Assembly: GCF_051175315.1 (NCBI RefSeq)
Contig: NZ_CP195100.1
Location: 992,001 to 1,056,000 of the forward strand
Reading direction: 5' to 3'
DNA length: 64,000 nucleotides
From: Tundrisphaera sp051175315
GTDB lineage: Bacteria; Planctomycetota; Planctomycetia; Isosphaerales; Isosphaeraceae
Below the pieces are notes generated by a model. It ran no database searches. It had not been told where the DNA came from and worked only from the letters and a program-made list of their open reading frames with translations. Positions 13,661 through 22,095 of the stretch are shown one piece after another. The position numbers were made by a program, and so were the translations under genes. Each line of letters starts with the position of its first letter. Within the stretch, counting starts at the first letter, position 1.

Positions 13661-14515
13661 ATGCGCCTCGCCTTCAGCACCAACGCCTACATGAAGTTCC
13701 CGTTCGAGGAGGCGGCGGCGCGGATCGCGGCCCTGGGCTACGACGGTCTGGAACTGATGGCCGACGTCCCGCACGCCTGGCCGATGGGCCTGCTGGAAGG
13801 CCCCAAGAAGTCGATCCTGGCCGCGATGGAGGCGAACCGCCTGACGTTCTCCAACGTCAACGCCTTCATGATGAATGCGATCAACGACCACCGCCATCCC
13901 TACCTGCACCCCTCGTTCATCGAACCCGACGCCGGCTATCGCCGGGTCCGGATCGACCACACGAGGCGGGCGATCGACCTGTGCGCCGAGTTGGGGGCCC
14001 CGCACATCACGACCGAGCCGGGCGGGCCCTTGCCCGAGGGGATGTCGCGGCAGGCGGCCATCGACCTGTTCGTCGAGGCGCTCAAGCCGCTGGCGGAGCA
14101 TGCCGACAAGCGTGGAGTGCTGCTGCTGATCGAGCCCGAACCGCACCTGCTGGTCGAGACCACCGACCAGTACCTCGAAGTGGCCGACCGGGTCAATGCC
14201 CCGTCGATCGGGCTGAACTTCGACGTCGGCCACGCCTTCTGCGTCTCCGAGGACCTGCCCCGGTCGATCGCCAGGCTGGCGCCGCACACGCGCCACTATC
14301 ACTTCGAAGACATCGCCGCGACCCGGGTCCATCACCACATGGTCCCCGGCACGGGGGCGATCGACTTCCCGGGCGTGGTCGAGGCGATCCGGGCGACCGG
14401 CTACGACGGCTGGATCACGGTCGAGCTGTACCCCAACATCGACGACCCCGACGCCGCCGCGAGGGGTGCGATGGAGCATCTCCGCCCCCTGCTCTCCGCG
14501 GCCCCGGTGTCCTGA
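13661..14515 (+). CDS. sugar phosphate isomerase/epimerase-like TIM barrel
   Basis: A 284-residue xylose-isomerase-like TIM-barrel protein. The start MRLAFSTNAYMKFPFEEAAARIAALGYDGLEL is typical; metal-ligand candidates are E147 in LLIEPEPHLL, D184 in LNFDVGHA, H187, H210 in YHFED and E250 in WITVELYP. The members act on sugar phosphates, inositols or other polyols; the substrate cannot be told from sequence. ATG at 13661 opens directly on the first beta strand. The UbiA/EboC-like gene starts seven bases after its stop, so the two are translated from one message. Together with the convergent TatD-like gene, the set resembles part of the ebo cluster, in which EboE is a TIM-barrel protein; the shorter length here makes that equivalence tentative. 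Confidence 0.8.
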   Translation: MRLAFSTNAYMKFPFEEAAARIAALGYDGLELMADVPHAWPMGLLEGPKKSILAAMEANRLTFSNVNAFMMNAINDHRHPYLHPSFIEPDAGYRRVRIDHTRRAIDLCAELGAPHITTEPGGPLPEGMSRQAAIDLFVEALKPLAEHADKRGVLLLIEPEPHLLVETTDQYLEVADRVNAPSIGLNFDVGHAFCVSEDLPRSIARLAPHTRHYHFEDIAATRVHHHMVPGTGAIDFPGVVEAIRATGYDGWITVELYPNIDDPDAAARGAMEHLRPLLSAAPVS

Positions 14516-14521
14516 CGGCCC

Positions 14522-15406
14522 ATGGCGATCAAGCCTTATCTCCAACTGGTCCGGCTGCCCAACCTGTTCACGGCCGCCGCCGACCCCCTGGCCGGCTGGC
14601 TCCTGACGCGCGGCGGCTTCGACGAGCCGGCCCGCTGGGGCCCGCTGGTGGCGGCCTCGGTGCTCATCTACGCCGGCGGCATCGTCCTCAACGACGTGTT
14701 CGACCACGACATCGACCTGCGGGAACGGCCCGAACGACCACTCCCGTCGGGCCAGGTCTCGCGAGGGTTGGCCGCCGCGTTCGGCTGGGGGACCCTGCTA
14801 CTCGGGATCCTGGCCGCGTTCGGTTCGGGGTCGGCGACCAGCGGGATCGTCGCGGCCGGGCTGGTCGCCTGCGTCCTGGCCTATGACGGCGGGATGAAGC
14901 GGACGCCCCTCGGCCCGCAGTTCATGGGGGCGTGCCGAGGGTTGAGCTTCCTGCTGGGGATGAGCCAGGCGCCCGACCTCGGCGGCCCGGCCGGCTGGCT
15001 GATCGCGGCGTCGTTGATGGTGTTCGTCGCCGGTGTCACCTGGATCAGCCGATCCGAGGTCGAGACAGGCCAGACCCGCGGGCTGGTCGGCGGGCTCGTC
15101 CTGCAAAACCTGGCATTCGCCGGGCTGACGGCCGCATTCGTGATGGCCCGCGCCTCGGAGATCACCCTCGCGGTGGGCCTGGCGGTCCTGACGCTGGTCG
15201 GCCTGGTCGTCGACCGGGCCGGGCTCCGAGCGTATCGCGATCCGGTCCCGGCCACGTTCCAGAAGGCGGTCAAGACGGGCGTCCTGTCGCTGGTCTGGAT
15301 CGACGTGGCGGCGGTCATGGCGGCGCGAGGGCCGGCATATGCCCTGGCCGTCGCGCTGCTCTGGGTGCCCGCCTTCCTGATCGGCCGCCGGCTCTACTCG
15401 ACCTGA
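14522..15406 (+). CDS. UbiA-family prenyltransferase, EboC-like
   Basis: A 294-residue integral membrane protein of the UbiA superfamily, with about eight hydrophobic segments. The first Asp-rich motif is NDVFDHDIDLRERPERPLPSG (from about residue 57), which binds Mg-diphosphate; a second motif is weaker, with YDGGMKRTPLGP at about residue 121. The N terminus KPYLQLVRLPNLFTAAADPLAG matches EboC-like proteins well. UbiA enzymes transfer isoprenoid chains onto aromatic or other acceptors in the membrane. In cyanobacteria the ebo genes are reported to be needed for moving a scytonemin precursor to the periplasm. The start is seven bases after the isomerase-like gene. The last 13 bp overlap the convergent TatD-like gene. 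Confidence 0.85.
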   Translation: MAIKPYLQLVRLPNLFTAAADPLAGWLLTRGGFDEPARWGPLVAASVLIYAGGIVLNDVFDHDIDLRERPERPLPSGQVSRGLAAAFGWGTLLLGILAAFGSGSATSGIVAAGLVACVLAYDGGMKRTPLGPQFMGACRGLSFLLGMSQAPDLGGPAGWLIAASLMVFVAGVTWISRSEVETGQTRGLVGGLVLQNLAFAGLTAAFVMARASEITLAVGLAVLTLVGLVVDRAGLRAYRDPVPATFQKAVKTGVLSLVWIDVAAVMAARGPAYALAVALLWVPAFLIGRRLYST

Positions 15407-16224
15407 GCGGCCTGGGCGCGGGGCGTGAACGAGAACCGCGGGCACTGGCGGAAGAACGCCAGGGGGTTCTCGTAGACGACCTTGCGGATGGTCGCCTCGG
15501 CGTGGCCCCGCGACCGCATCTCGAAGATGAACTCTGGGACCGCCAGGGGGTCGCTGTGGCCCCAGTCCCCGGCCGAGTTCACCATGATGCGGTCGGTCCC
15601 GTACATCTCGATCATGTCCGCGGCGCGGGCCGGGGTGCACTTGGTGATCGGGTACAGGGTCATCCCGACCCAGTGCCCGGCATCCAGCGCCACGCGGATG
15701 GTGTGCTCCTCGACGTGGTCGATGCAGACCCGTTCAGGGGCGATCTTCGGCTCGCCCCGGATCATGTCCAGGATCATCCTCGTCCCCTGGTACTTGTCCG
15801 CCAGGTGGGGCGTGTGGACCAGGACCATCTCCCCGAGCTTCGCCGCCAGGTCCAGGTGTTCCAGGAACACCGTCGCCTCGTTCTTGGTGTTCTTGTTCAG
15901 CCCGATCTCGCCGATCCCCAGCACGTTGGGCCGGTCGATGAACTCGGGGATCATGGCGATCACCTGCCGCGACAACTCGACGTTCTCGGCTTCCTTGGCG
16001 TTGATGCACAGCCAGGTGCAATGCTCGATCCCATAGAGCATCGAGCGGTCACGCTCGTGCTTGACGAGCTGCCGGAAGTAGTCGCGGAACCCTTCGGGAC
16101 CCGAGCGGTCGAACCCCGCCCAGAAGGCCGGCTCGCCGATCAATTCGCAGCCCGCCATCGCCATCCGCTTGTAGTCGTCGGTCGTCCGCGACACCATGTG
16201 GATATGGGGGTCGATGTAATTCAT
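15394..16224 (-). CDS. TatD-like metal-dependent hydrolase
   Basis: A 276-residue amidohydrolase-fold protein. The start MNYIDPHIHMVSRTTDDY has the D-x-H-x-H metal site; GIGEIGLNK carries the glutamate expected after strand 4, LVHTPH a third histidine region, CIDHVEEHT a fourth, and VNSAGDWGHSD the distal aspartate. This is the order of TatD/TIM-barrel metallohydrolases. Closely similar proteins are found with EboC in ebo clusters (EboB), and here the gene is convergent with the EboC-like gene, overlapping by 13 bp at the 3' ends. The natural substrate is unknown. ATG at 16224 begins right at the metal-binding strand, as in relatives. Confidence 0.83.
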   Translation of the reverse strand: MNYIDPHIHMVSRTTDDYKRMAMAGCELIGEPAFWAGFDRSGPEGFRDYFRQLVKHERDRSMLYGIEHCTWLCINAKEAENVELSRQVIAMIPEFIDRPNVLGIGEIGLNKNTKNEATVFLEHLDLAAKLGEMVLVHTPHLADKYQGTRMILDMIRGEPKIAPERVCIDHVEEHTIRVALDAGHWVGMTLYPITKCTPARAADMIEMYGTDRIMVNSAGDWGHSDPLAVPEFIFEMRSRGHAEATIRKVVYENPLAFFRQCPRFSFTPRAQAAQVE

Positions 16225-16484
16225 ATGATGCTATGCCTCGCAGGCCATTTGTTGTTATGCATCCGGCATCGAAGATCATGCCGAGATCCATTCCGGCCCG
16301 TCGGATTCTCCCGAGTGCGAATGGATTCGCCGCCCGACCTATCATTCGCCAGGTTAGCATAACGGTGACGGGCCCGGAATCCTCCGCGAGGTGGGGAGGG
16401 GGCAGCGAGGCACGCCGGGATCCGGCTCCCGATCGCCGCCGATCCTGCTCGCCCCGGCCCGGCCCCTCCGGTGGATCTTCCGCT

Positions 16485-19184
16485 TCAGGTCCTCAGCTCG
16501 GCCAGCATCTTCTCCAGGTCCGGGAAGTCGACCGGCTTCACCAGGTGCCCGTCGCATCCCGCCTCCTTGGACCGCTTGCGGTCCCCCTCCTGCCCCCACC
16601 CCGTCAGGGCGATGATCGTGATCGACTCGCCCCAGGGCTGTTCCCGGATCTGGCGCGTCGCCTCGTACCCGTTGAGCACCGGCATGCCGATATCCATCAG
16701 CACCACATCGGGGCGATATTCGCGGGCCGCCTCCACCGCCTGCTGGCCGTCGAACGCGGTGCGGACCTCGTGGCCGGCCATCTTCAGCAGGCGGGCCAGG
16801 CTGACCGCCCCGTCCCGGCTGTCGTCCACCACGAGGATGCGGTAGCCCGCCCGCCTGGGCGACGCCGGCTCGGTCGCGGCCCGGCCCCGATGCCCGGAGA
16901 GGACCGGGAGGGTGACGGTGAACGTGGTGCCTCCGCCATCGCTGACGACGGCGACCGTGCCGCCGTGCATCTCGGTCAGCCCCTTGACCAGGGCCAGGCC
17001 GATGCCGAGGCCGCCGGTCGTCCGCTCGATCGACCGGTTCACCTGGCTGAACATGTCGAAGATCTTCGGCAACTCCGCCTCGGGGATGCCGATGCCCGTG
17101 TCTCGCACCGAGACGGAGACGACATCACCCTGGGGCTTGGCGCCGAGCCAGATCTTGCCCCCTCGGTGCGTGTACTTGGCGCTGTTCGTCAGCAGGTTGG
17201 AGAACACCTGGGCCAGTCGCGTCAGGTCCGCGTCGAGATCGATCGGCGTGACGGGGAGGGACACGGTCAGCTCGTGGCCGGCGGCGTCGATCATCGGCCG
17301 GGCGGTCTCGACCGCGCTGGCGATCACCTCGGCGAGGGTCACACTGACCCGGCGCAGCTCCATCTTGTGCCGGTTGATCCGCGAGACGTCCAGGAGGTCG
17401 TCGATGAGTCGGACCATGTGCGTGAGCTGCCGGTCCATCATGCCCAACGCCCAGCCCGACGAGGCGTCCCCGCCCGCGAGCTTGAGCGCCTGCAAGCCGT
17501 TGCGGATGGGAGCCAGGGGATTCCTCAGTTCGTGGGCCAGCAGCGCGATGAATTCGTCCTTCTTCCGGTCGGACTCCCGCAGTTCCTCCTCGGCCCTCTT
17601 CCTCTCGGTCACGTCCTGCACCACGCCGTGCATCCGCACCAGGTTGCCGGCCGCGTCATAGAGCCCGCGACCGCGGGCGGCCACCCAGACGGGGCGGTCG
17701 GCCAGGCGGTATTCGATGTTGTAGTCGGTCTTCTCGGCCACCGCCCGCGCCGCCGCCTCGCGTGCGCGCTCGCGGTCGTCGGGGTGGATCATCCTCCGAC
17801 CTTCCTCGCGGCCGTGCGGCACCCCCGGCGGCGTCCCGTACAACTCGGCGGCGCGGGCGGATGTGGTCATCCGGTCCGTGGCCGGGTCCCACTCCCACGT
17901 CCCCAGACCGCCCGCGTCCAGGGCGAGCCTCAGCTTCTCGGCCAGCCGGGCCGCCTCGGCCTCGGCCCGCTTCCGCTCGGTGACGTCGGCCGCCACGCCG
18001 AACAGGCGGACCCCCCCGCCGGGCTGGTCGAAGACCGTGTCGCCCCGCTCCTCGATCCAGATCACCCGGCCGTCGGACGGGCGGATCAGCCGGTAGTCGA
18101 TGTGGTAGCCGCCCCGGCGCTCGATCGCGTCGCGGTACGTCGCCTCGTACGCCGCCACATCGTCGGGGTGGACCAACGCCAGGCCCTGGTCGATGCCGGT
18201 CAGCCCCACGCCGGGGGGCAGGCCGAACACGTCGGCGGCCGTCTCGGAGACCCGCAGCCTCCGGTCGGCCGGGGTCCACTCCCACGCCACCATCCGGGCC
18301 GCGGCCAGGGCGGTGCGGAGCCGCTCCTCGCTGGCCTTCAGGGCCAGCTCGGCCTCTTTGCTCGCGGTGACGTCGGAGAACAGGGCGGCCACGCGCCCCT
18401 GCTCGGGCCGGCCGACCCGGAAGGCATAGACCTCGATCCAACGCCCCAGCGCCTCGCCGTAGCGGGTCACGCGGATCGGTTCGCCGGTGGTGGCGACCCG
18501 TCCGTAGATCTCGAACCAGTGCCGATCCTGATCGGGCAGGAATTCGCGGATGGTCCGCCCGACCGCGTCCTTCAGCCCCGTATGCCGCTCGAACGCGGGG
18601 TTGTACTCGACGAAGCGGTAGTCGATGGCTACGCCCGCGTCGTCGAAGATCATGTCGAAGGTGCAGAACCCCTCGTCGATCGAATCGAGCAGGGTGCGAT
18701 ACTTGCCCTCGGAACGGCGTAGCGCCTCCTCGGCGAGGCGGCGTTCGGTCACGTCGATCATCGCGCCGAAGAGATGCGTGGCCGTCTCCCCCGACGCATC
18801 GAACGACGCCCGGCCCGCCGATTCGATCCATCGCGGCGAGCCGTCCGGGCCGATCAGGCGGAATTCGAAGCGATATCGACCGTCGCCATCGGGGGCGGCC
18901 GCCCGCTCGATCTCGCGCTCGACACGCGCCCGGTCTTGGGGGTGGATCAGGCCCAGATGCTCTGCGAGCGTCGCATTCTCCCCCGGCGCGCGGCGCAGCA
19001 TCGCCAGGGCCTGGTCGCCCCACTCGAACCGGCCGGCCCGCAGGTCGAGGACGTAGTCGCCAATCCTGGCGGCCTCAATGGCGAGCAATCGGCGCCGCTC
19101 GCCCCGTTTCGCGGCGTCCGAATTCGCCGGGGAGTCCGGTACCGGTAGTTTGCCCGGAGGGCGGGGATCTTCTCGATCGTTCAC
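16485..19184 (-). CDS. four-PAS hybrid sensor histidine kinase with receiver domain
   Basis: An 899-residue soluble sensor. Four PAS/PAC modules are visible at roughly residues 34-160, 162-290, 295-420 and 425-545; most end in a DVTERK-like PAC tail. Then comes the HisKA domain with phosphoacceptor H551 in LLAHELRNPLAPIRNGL, the HATPase domain with N-box LTNSAKYTHRGG, G1 DTGIGIPEAELPKIF and G2 GGLGIGLALVKGL, and a C-terminal receiver with D831 in VLMDIGMPVLNGYEA, an acidic VVDDS pocket and K in HLVKPVD. No transmembrane segment is present, so the signal is cytoplasmic or carried by a PAS ligand. There is no adjacent output regulator; phosphorelay to an unlinked partner is likely. PAS ligands cannot be assigned. 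Confidence 0.93.
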   Translation of the reverse strand: MNDREDPRPPGKLPVPDSPANSDAAKRGERRRLLAIEAARIGDYVLDLRAGRFEWGDQALAMLRRAPGENATLAEHLGLIHPQDRARVEREIERAAAPDGDGRYRFEFRLIGPDGSPRWIESAGRASFDASGETATHLFGAMIDVTERRLAEEALRRSEGKYRTLLDSIDEGFCTFDMIFDDAGVAIDYRFVEYNPAFERHTGLKDAVGRTIREFLPDQDRHWFEIYGRVATTGEPIRVTRYGEALGRWIEVYAFRVGRPEQGRVAALFSDVTASKEAELALKASEERLRTALAAARMVAWEWTPADRRLRVSETAADVFGLPPGVGLTGIDQGLALVHPDDVAAYEATYRDAIERRGGYHIDYRLIRPSDGRVIWIEERGDTVFDQPGGGVRLFGVAADVTERKRAEAEAARLAEKLRLALDAGGLGTWEWDPATDRMTTSARAAELYGTPPGVPHGREEGRRMIHPDDRERAREAAARAVAEKTDYNIEYRLADRPVWVAARGRGLYDAAGNLVRMHGVVQDVTERKRAEEELRESDRKKDEFIALLAHELRNPLAPIRNGLQALKLAGGDASSGWALGMMDRQLTHMVRLIDDLLDVSRINRHKMELRRVSVTLAEVIASAVETARPMIDAAGHELTVSLPVTPIDLDADLTRLAQVFSNLLTNSAKYTHRGGKIWLGAKPQGDVVSVSVRDTGIGIPEAELPKIFDMFSQVNRSIERTTGGLGIGLALVKGLTEMHGGTVAVVSDGGGTTFTVTLPVLSGHRGRAATEPASPRRAGYRILVVDDSRDGAVSLARLLKMAGHEVRTAFDGQQAVEAAREYRPDVVLMDIGMPVLNGYEATRQIREQPWGESITIIALTGWGQEGDRKRSKEAGCDGHLVKPVDFPDLEKMLAELRT

Positions 19185-19410
19185 CCTATCACCGTTCTTG
19201 CCTCAGACCATTCGGCGATCCATCGTCAAGGACTGGGTTACCCATTTTACCGGCGAGGCGGGCAGCGCGGCAGGTAGGGCCGCCAAGAATTGCGGCGTCC
19301 GAACATGGTGACCCAAAGGTCGAGGCGGACTCTCGGGCCGATCTCGGCATCAACCGCTTCATCTCATCAGGTGCCACGCCCGGCCCGGGACTTGCTCCTG
19401 ATGTATCGAC

Positions 19411-19887
19411 ATGGATACGCCCAGCTACCTGAACTTCGACAAGACGAAATATGCCTGGAAGCCCGACGTCGACTACCGGGAGCACCCGGAACTGTATCGG
19501 GTCGGCAAGGGGGAACAGGGCGTCTTGATCTGCGAGCCTTACAAGGGTGAGCTCGTCCCCTTGTGGCGGTTCAAGACGCCCGAGATCGCCGCCGTGTCCA
19601 GCCGGGCGATCTATAAGATGTTCCTGGCCTATCTGCATCGGGGCGACTTCGTCGGCGCGGACATGGCCCGCAAGTTCCTTCAGATGGGCTTCACCCGCGC
19701 CCGCCGCTACACGAACTACAAGGGCGGCCGGAAGTACGACCCCGTGGACAAGCGGCAGCTCGAAAAAGGGACGGGCGACCCGGTGAAGGCGGCCTCGGCC
19801 CAGATCTTCTTCGACGCCTGGAAGAAGGCCGAGGCCAAGCCCGCCTATGCGAAGTTGAAGGCGGAATGGAAGGAAAGGTATGGGTGA
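19411..19887 (+). CDS. DUF4385 family protein
   Basis: A 158-residue soluble protein that I recognise as DUF4385: YLNFDKTKYAWKPDVDYREHPELYRVGKGEQGVL, then KGELVPLWRFKTP, KMFLAYLHRGDFVGADMARKFLQMG and YTNYKGGRKYD. The family is small, basic and aromatic-rich and occurs in bacteria and some viruses of algae; no activity is established. ATG at 19411 starts right at the conserved region. It is a single-gene unit, divergent from the histidine kinase (226 bp between starts) and convergent with the small gene ending at 20095. Confidence 0.85.
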   Translation: MDTPSYLNFDKTKYAWKPDVDYREHPELYRVGKGEQGVLICEPYKGELVPLWRFKTPEIAAVSSRAIYKMFLAYLHRGDFVGADMARKFLQMGFTRARRYTNYKGGRKYDPVDKRQLEKGTGDPVKAASAQIFFDAWKKAEAKPAYAKLKAEWKERYG

Positions 19888-20094
19888 CCGGCGATCGCGG
19901 CAGGCTACCGGCTCGGCCCGGGGCGGCGCATGCGGATAGGAAAGGACGCGGCCCGGGACGTCGGCGGGCCGAGAGTGACGAGCCGGGAGAGCCAGGATTC
20001 GAGCAGCATGCCGATCTCCGGCCGACTGCCGGCAGGCATCGCCGGGGACCACCGCTCAGGCCCCCGACGGCCTGACCTTCGGCCGTGGCGTCCG

Positions 20095-20379
20095 TCAGCC
20101 CTGGCGCCTGCTGGCCAGGCCCGTCGCTTCCATCCAACCCGGGTCGTAGTCGAGCGAGAACAGTCGCTGGACCGTCTCGGCGCGGCCGGGACCGGGCTCC
20201 AGGAGGGCCTCGATCGCCTGGCGAAGCTGGCCGATGCGGCGGTCCGGGGGAGAGTCGCCGGAATGGGTCGGTGCCCGGTCCAGGCGATCGAGCGCCGCGG
20301 CGAGTTCGAGGATCTTGCCACGCGTTTCCAGGAAGTCGCGATTGAGCACCGCGGCGACGTCGCGGGGAGTCGTCGGCAT
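20095..20379 (-). CDS. small hypothetical protein, helical
   Basis: A 94-residue protein I do not recognise. It begins MPTTPRDVAAVLNRDFLETRGKILELAAALDRLDRA and is predicted by eye to be mostly helical, with a charged hinge (THSGDSPPDRRIGQLRQAIEALLEPG) and a C-terminal part LFSLDYDPGWMEATGL. The ATG at 20379 is preceded by GGAGTGAGG at a good distance, and codon third positions are GC-rich downstream of it but not upstream, which supports this start over a 256-codon frame. It shares a 406-bp divergent promoter region with the TSYV-repeat gene. Function unknown. Confidence 0.72.
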   Translation of the reverse strand: MPTTPRDVAAVLNRDFLETRGKILELAAALDRLDRAPTHSGDSPPDRRIGQLRQAIEALLEPGPGRAETVQRLFSLDYDPGWMEATGLASRRQG

Positions 20380-20785
20380 GGCCTCACTCCGTCGGATGCG
20401 GCGGGGAACGAACGGTTCGGACTGAGTCGAAGTTTCTAGAATATGCCATCGTCGGCGGGAGTGCCAGGGGGAGTCGGTCCGGGCCGATCCCGCCGCGACC
20501 GACCGCCCGGCCCGGCCGATCAGCCGAAATTCTTGAGACGTTTTGGACGTATCCCTGGAATTGTGCAATGATTGTCGGGATTGTAGCGGCAGTAGGCCGG
20601 GTGCCCCCGGCGATCGGGACGTCTTGGTTCGCCTTTTGCCCGTAGTGGAGATGTCACCGGGGCCTGACCTGGTGACGATCGGTCGTGAGTTCTGGTATTG
20701 TCGGTAAGATAGGGGAATCGGATTGTGCGGGCTTGGCCGAGTCCGGCATCGATTCCGAGGGTTTCTCCGAGGAGATTGACCGACC
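20380..20785. other. 406-bp divergent intergenic region
   Basis: No gene is seen. The stretch 20530-20720 is A+T-richer than its surroundings and probably holds the promoters of both divergent genes. The last bases before 20786 include GAGGAG, the ribosome site of the downstream secreted protein. No clear operator or riboswitch was found. Confidence 0.5.
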
Positions 20786-22003
20786 ATGAGATTCCGCCCC
20801 GTGTCGCAGGCCTTGATCGCGGGCACGCTCCTCTTCCTGCCGAGTTCGGCCCGGTCCGACGTCATCTATGAGACGGACTACCTCTCCTCGGGGTCGGTCC
20901 TCCTGCCGACCTCGACGGTCGTGTCGAGCTCCTACCTGCTGCCGACGACGACGACCAGCTACCTGTCGCCGACTTCCTATGTGCTGCCCACGTCTTATGT
21001 GGCGACCTCGAGCGTGTTCGCCCCGGACATCCTCGACCAGACGTCCTACGTGCGGACCTATCGATCCTCGGTGCTTCGTCCGCGCCGGTTCGTGGAGAAG
21101 ACGTCGTACATCGTCTCCCCGCGCTACGCGCTGGCGCCGACCTCGTACGTCGTGCCCACGACCACCGTCGTGTCGCCGACCAGCTATGTCCTCCCGACCC
21201 GCTACGTGTCGTCGACGATCGTCCCGACGTCCTACGTGGTCGGTTCGCCGCTGATCGCGACCTCGCTGGCCTCGTCGTCCCCGTGCGAGGAGACGTCGGC
21301 CCCGCTCACGCCCACGCTCACGCCCACGCCCACCTCGACGACGCGGAACGAGGCACCCCGGCCCCTGCCCCCGGTCGCCCCGGCCGAGCGTCAGCCGTCG
21401 GGGGTCATGCAGAGCACTCCATCGAACGAGAGCCACGAACCCGCCGTGGCCGAGCCCCCGATGACCTCGAGCGGCGCCACCCCCACGAATCGTTCGACCG
21501 TACCTGTTCCGGCCGCCCCCACGACCCCGCTCGATCCGGGCCCGGCGAAGCCGACCGGCACGCCGCCGGAACCGGACTTCCCCGAGATCCCCAAGCCCGG
21601 CGAGAGCGGCCCCAGCACCTCGCTGCCCCAGGACAACTCGCTGCCCGAGCGGCGCGACTCCTACAAGTCGATCTATTCGAGCCCGAACCGGCCCGACTTC
21701 CGGCCCCCGGTCCAGTCGCGCAACGTCCTGCGGGGCCGGGTCATGGCGTTCGATACCGGCAAGCCGGAGGAGGGCGTCACCGTCTACCTGACCAGCCGCA
21801 CCGGCGCCTTCTCGGACCGGACCACGCAGACCGATGCCGATGGCCACTTCGCCGTGACCCTGCCCGACGGCGACTGGGCCGTGAAGGTCCGGATGCCGAG
21901 CGGAAATGTCCGGAGCGTGGGGAGCGACGACGTCACGGCCAGCGCCGGGCGGATCATGGACGCCGCCGGGCGCGGGGTCAGCGAGTTCGTCATCACCCGT
22001 TGA
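20786..22003 (+). CDS. secreted TSYV-repeat protein with carboxypeptidase-regulatory-like domain
   Basis: A 405-residue protein with a signal peptide (MRFRPVSQALIAGTLLFLPSSARS). Residues about 28-165 are a low-complexity Ser/Thr/Tyr/Val/Pro region in which the motif P-T-S-Y-V recurs about six times with variants. Residues about 165-300 are Pro/Thr-rich and likely disordered, including a short PLTPTLTPTPTSTT microsatellite-coded run. The last 90 residues (GRVMAFDTGKPEEGVTVYLT, TQTDADGHFAVTLPDGDWAVKV) form a carboxypeptidase-regulatory-like beta sandwich. ATG at 20786 follows GAGGAG by eleven bases. This looks like a surface or spore-coat-like structural protein with tyrosines that could be cross-linked; that is speculation. 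A strong hairpin follows the stop. Confidence 0.78.
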   Translation: MRFRPVSQALIAGTLLFLPSSARSDVIYETDYLSSGSVLLPTSTVVSSSYLLPTTTTSYLSPTSYVLPTSYVATSSVFAPDILDQTSYVRTYRSSVLRPRRFVEKTSYIVSPRYALAPTSYVVPTTTVVSPTSYVLPTRYVSSTIVPTSYVVGSPLIATSLASSSPCEETSAPLTPTLTPTPTSTTRNEAPRPLPPVAPAERQPSGVMQSTPSNESHEPAVAEPPMTSSGATPTNRSTVPVPAAPTTPLDPGPAKPTGTPPEPDFPEIPKPGESGPSTSLPQDNSLPERRDSYKSIYSSPNRPDFRPPVQSRNVLRGRVMAFDTGKPEEGVTVYLTSRTGAFSDRTTQTDADGHFAVTLPDGDWAVKVRMPSGNVRSVGSDDVTASAGRIMDAAGRGVSEFVITR

Positions 22004-22034
22004 TCGCCGGCAGGCCGGCACGAAACTCTTCCTC

Positions 22035-22063
22035 GCGGGGCGGGCCTTCGATGCCCGCCCCGC
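22035..22063. terminator. 11-bp perfect hairpin after TSYV-repeat gene
   Basis: GCGGGGCGGGC and its exact complement are separated by a 7-base loop, 32 bp beyond the stop codon. There is no T tract. The ATG at 22051 lies in its loop, which argues against that codon as the start of the next gene. Confidence 0.6.
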
Positions 22064-22095
22064 TCGATAAACCGGCCGGGGCGGGCGGCACGATC

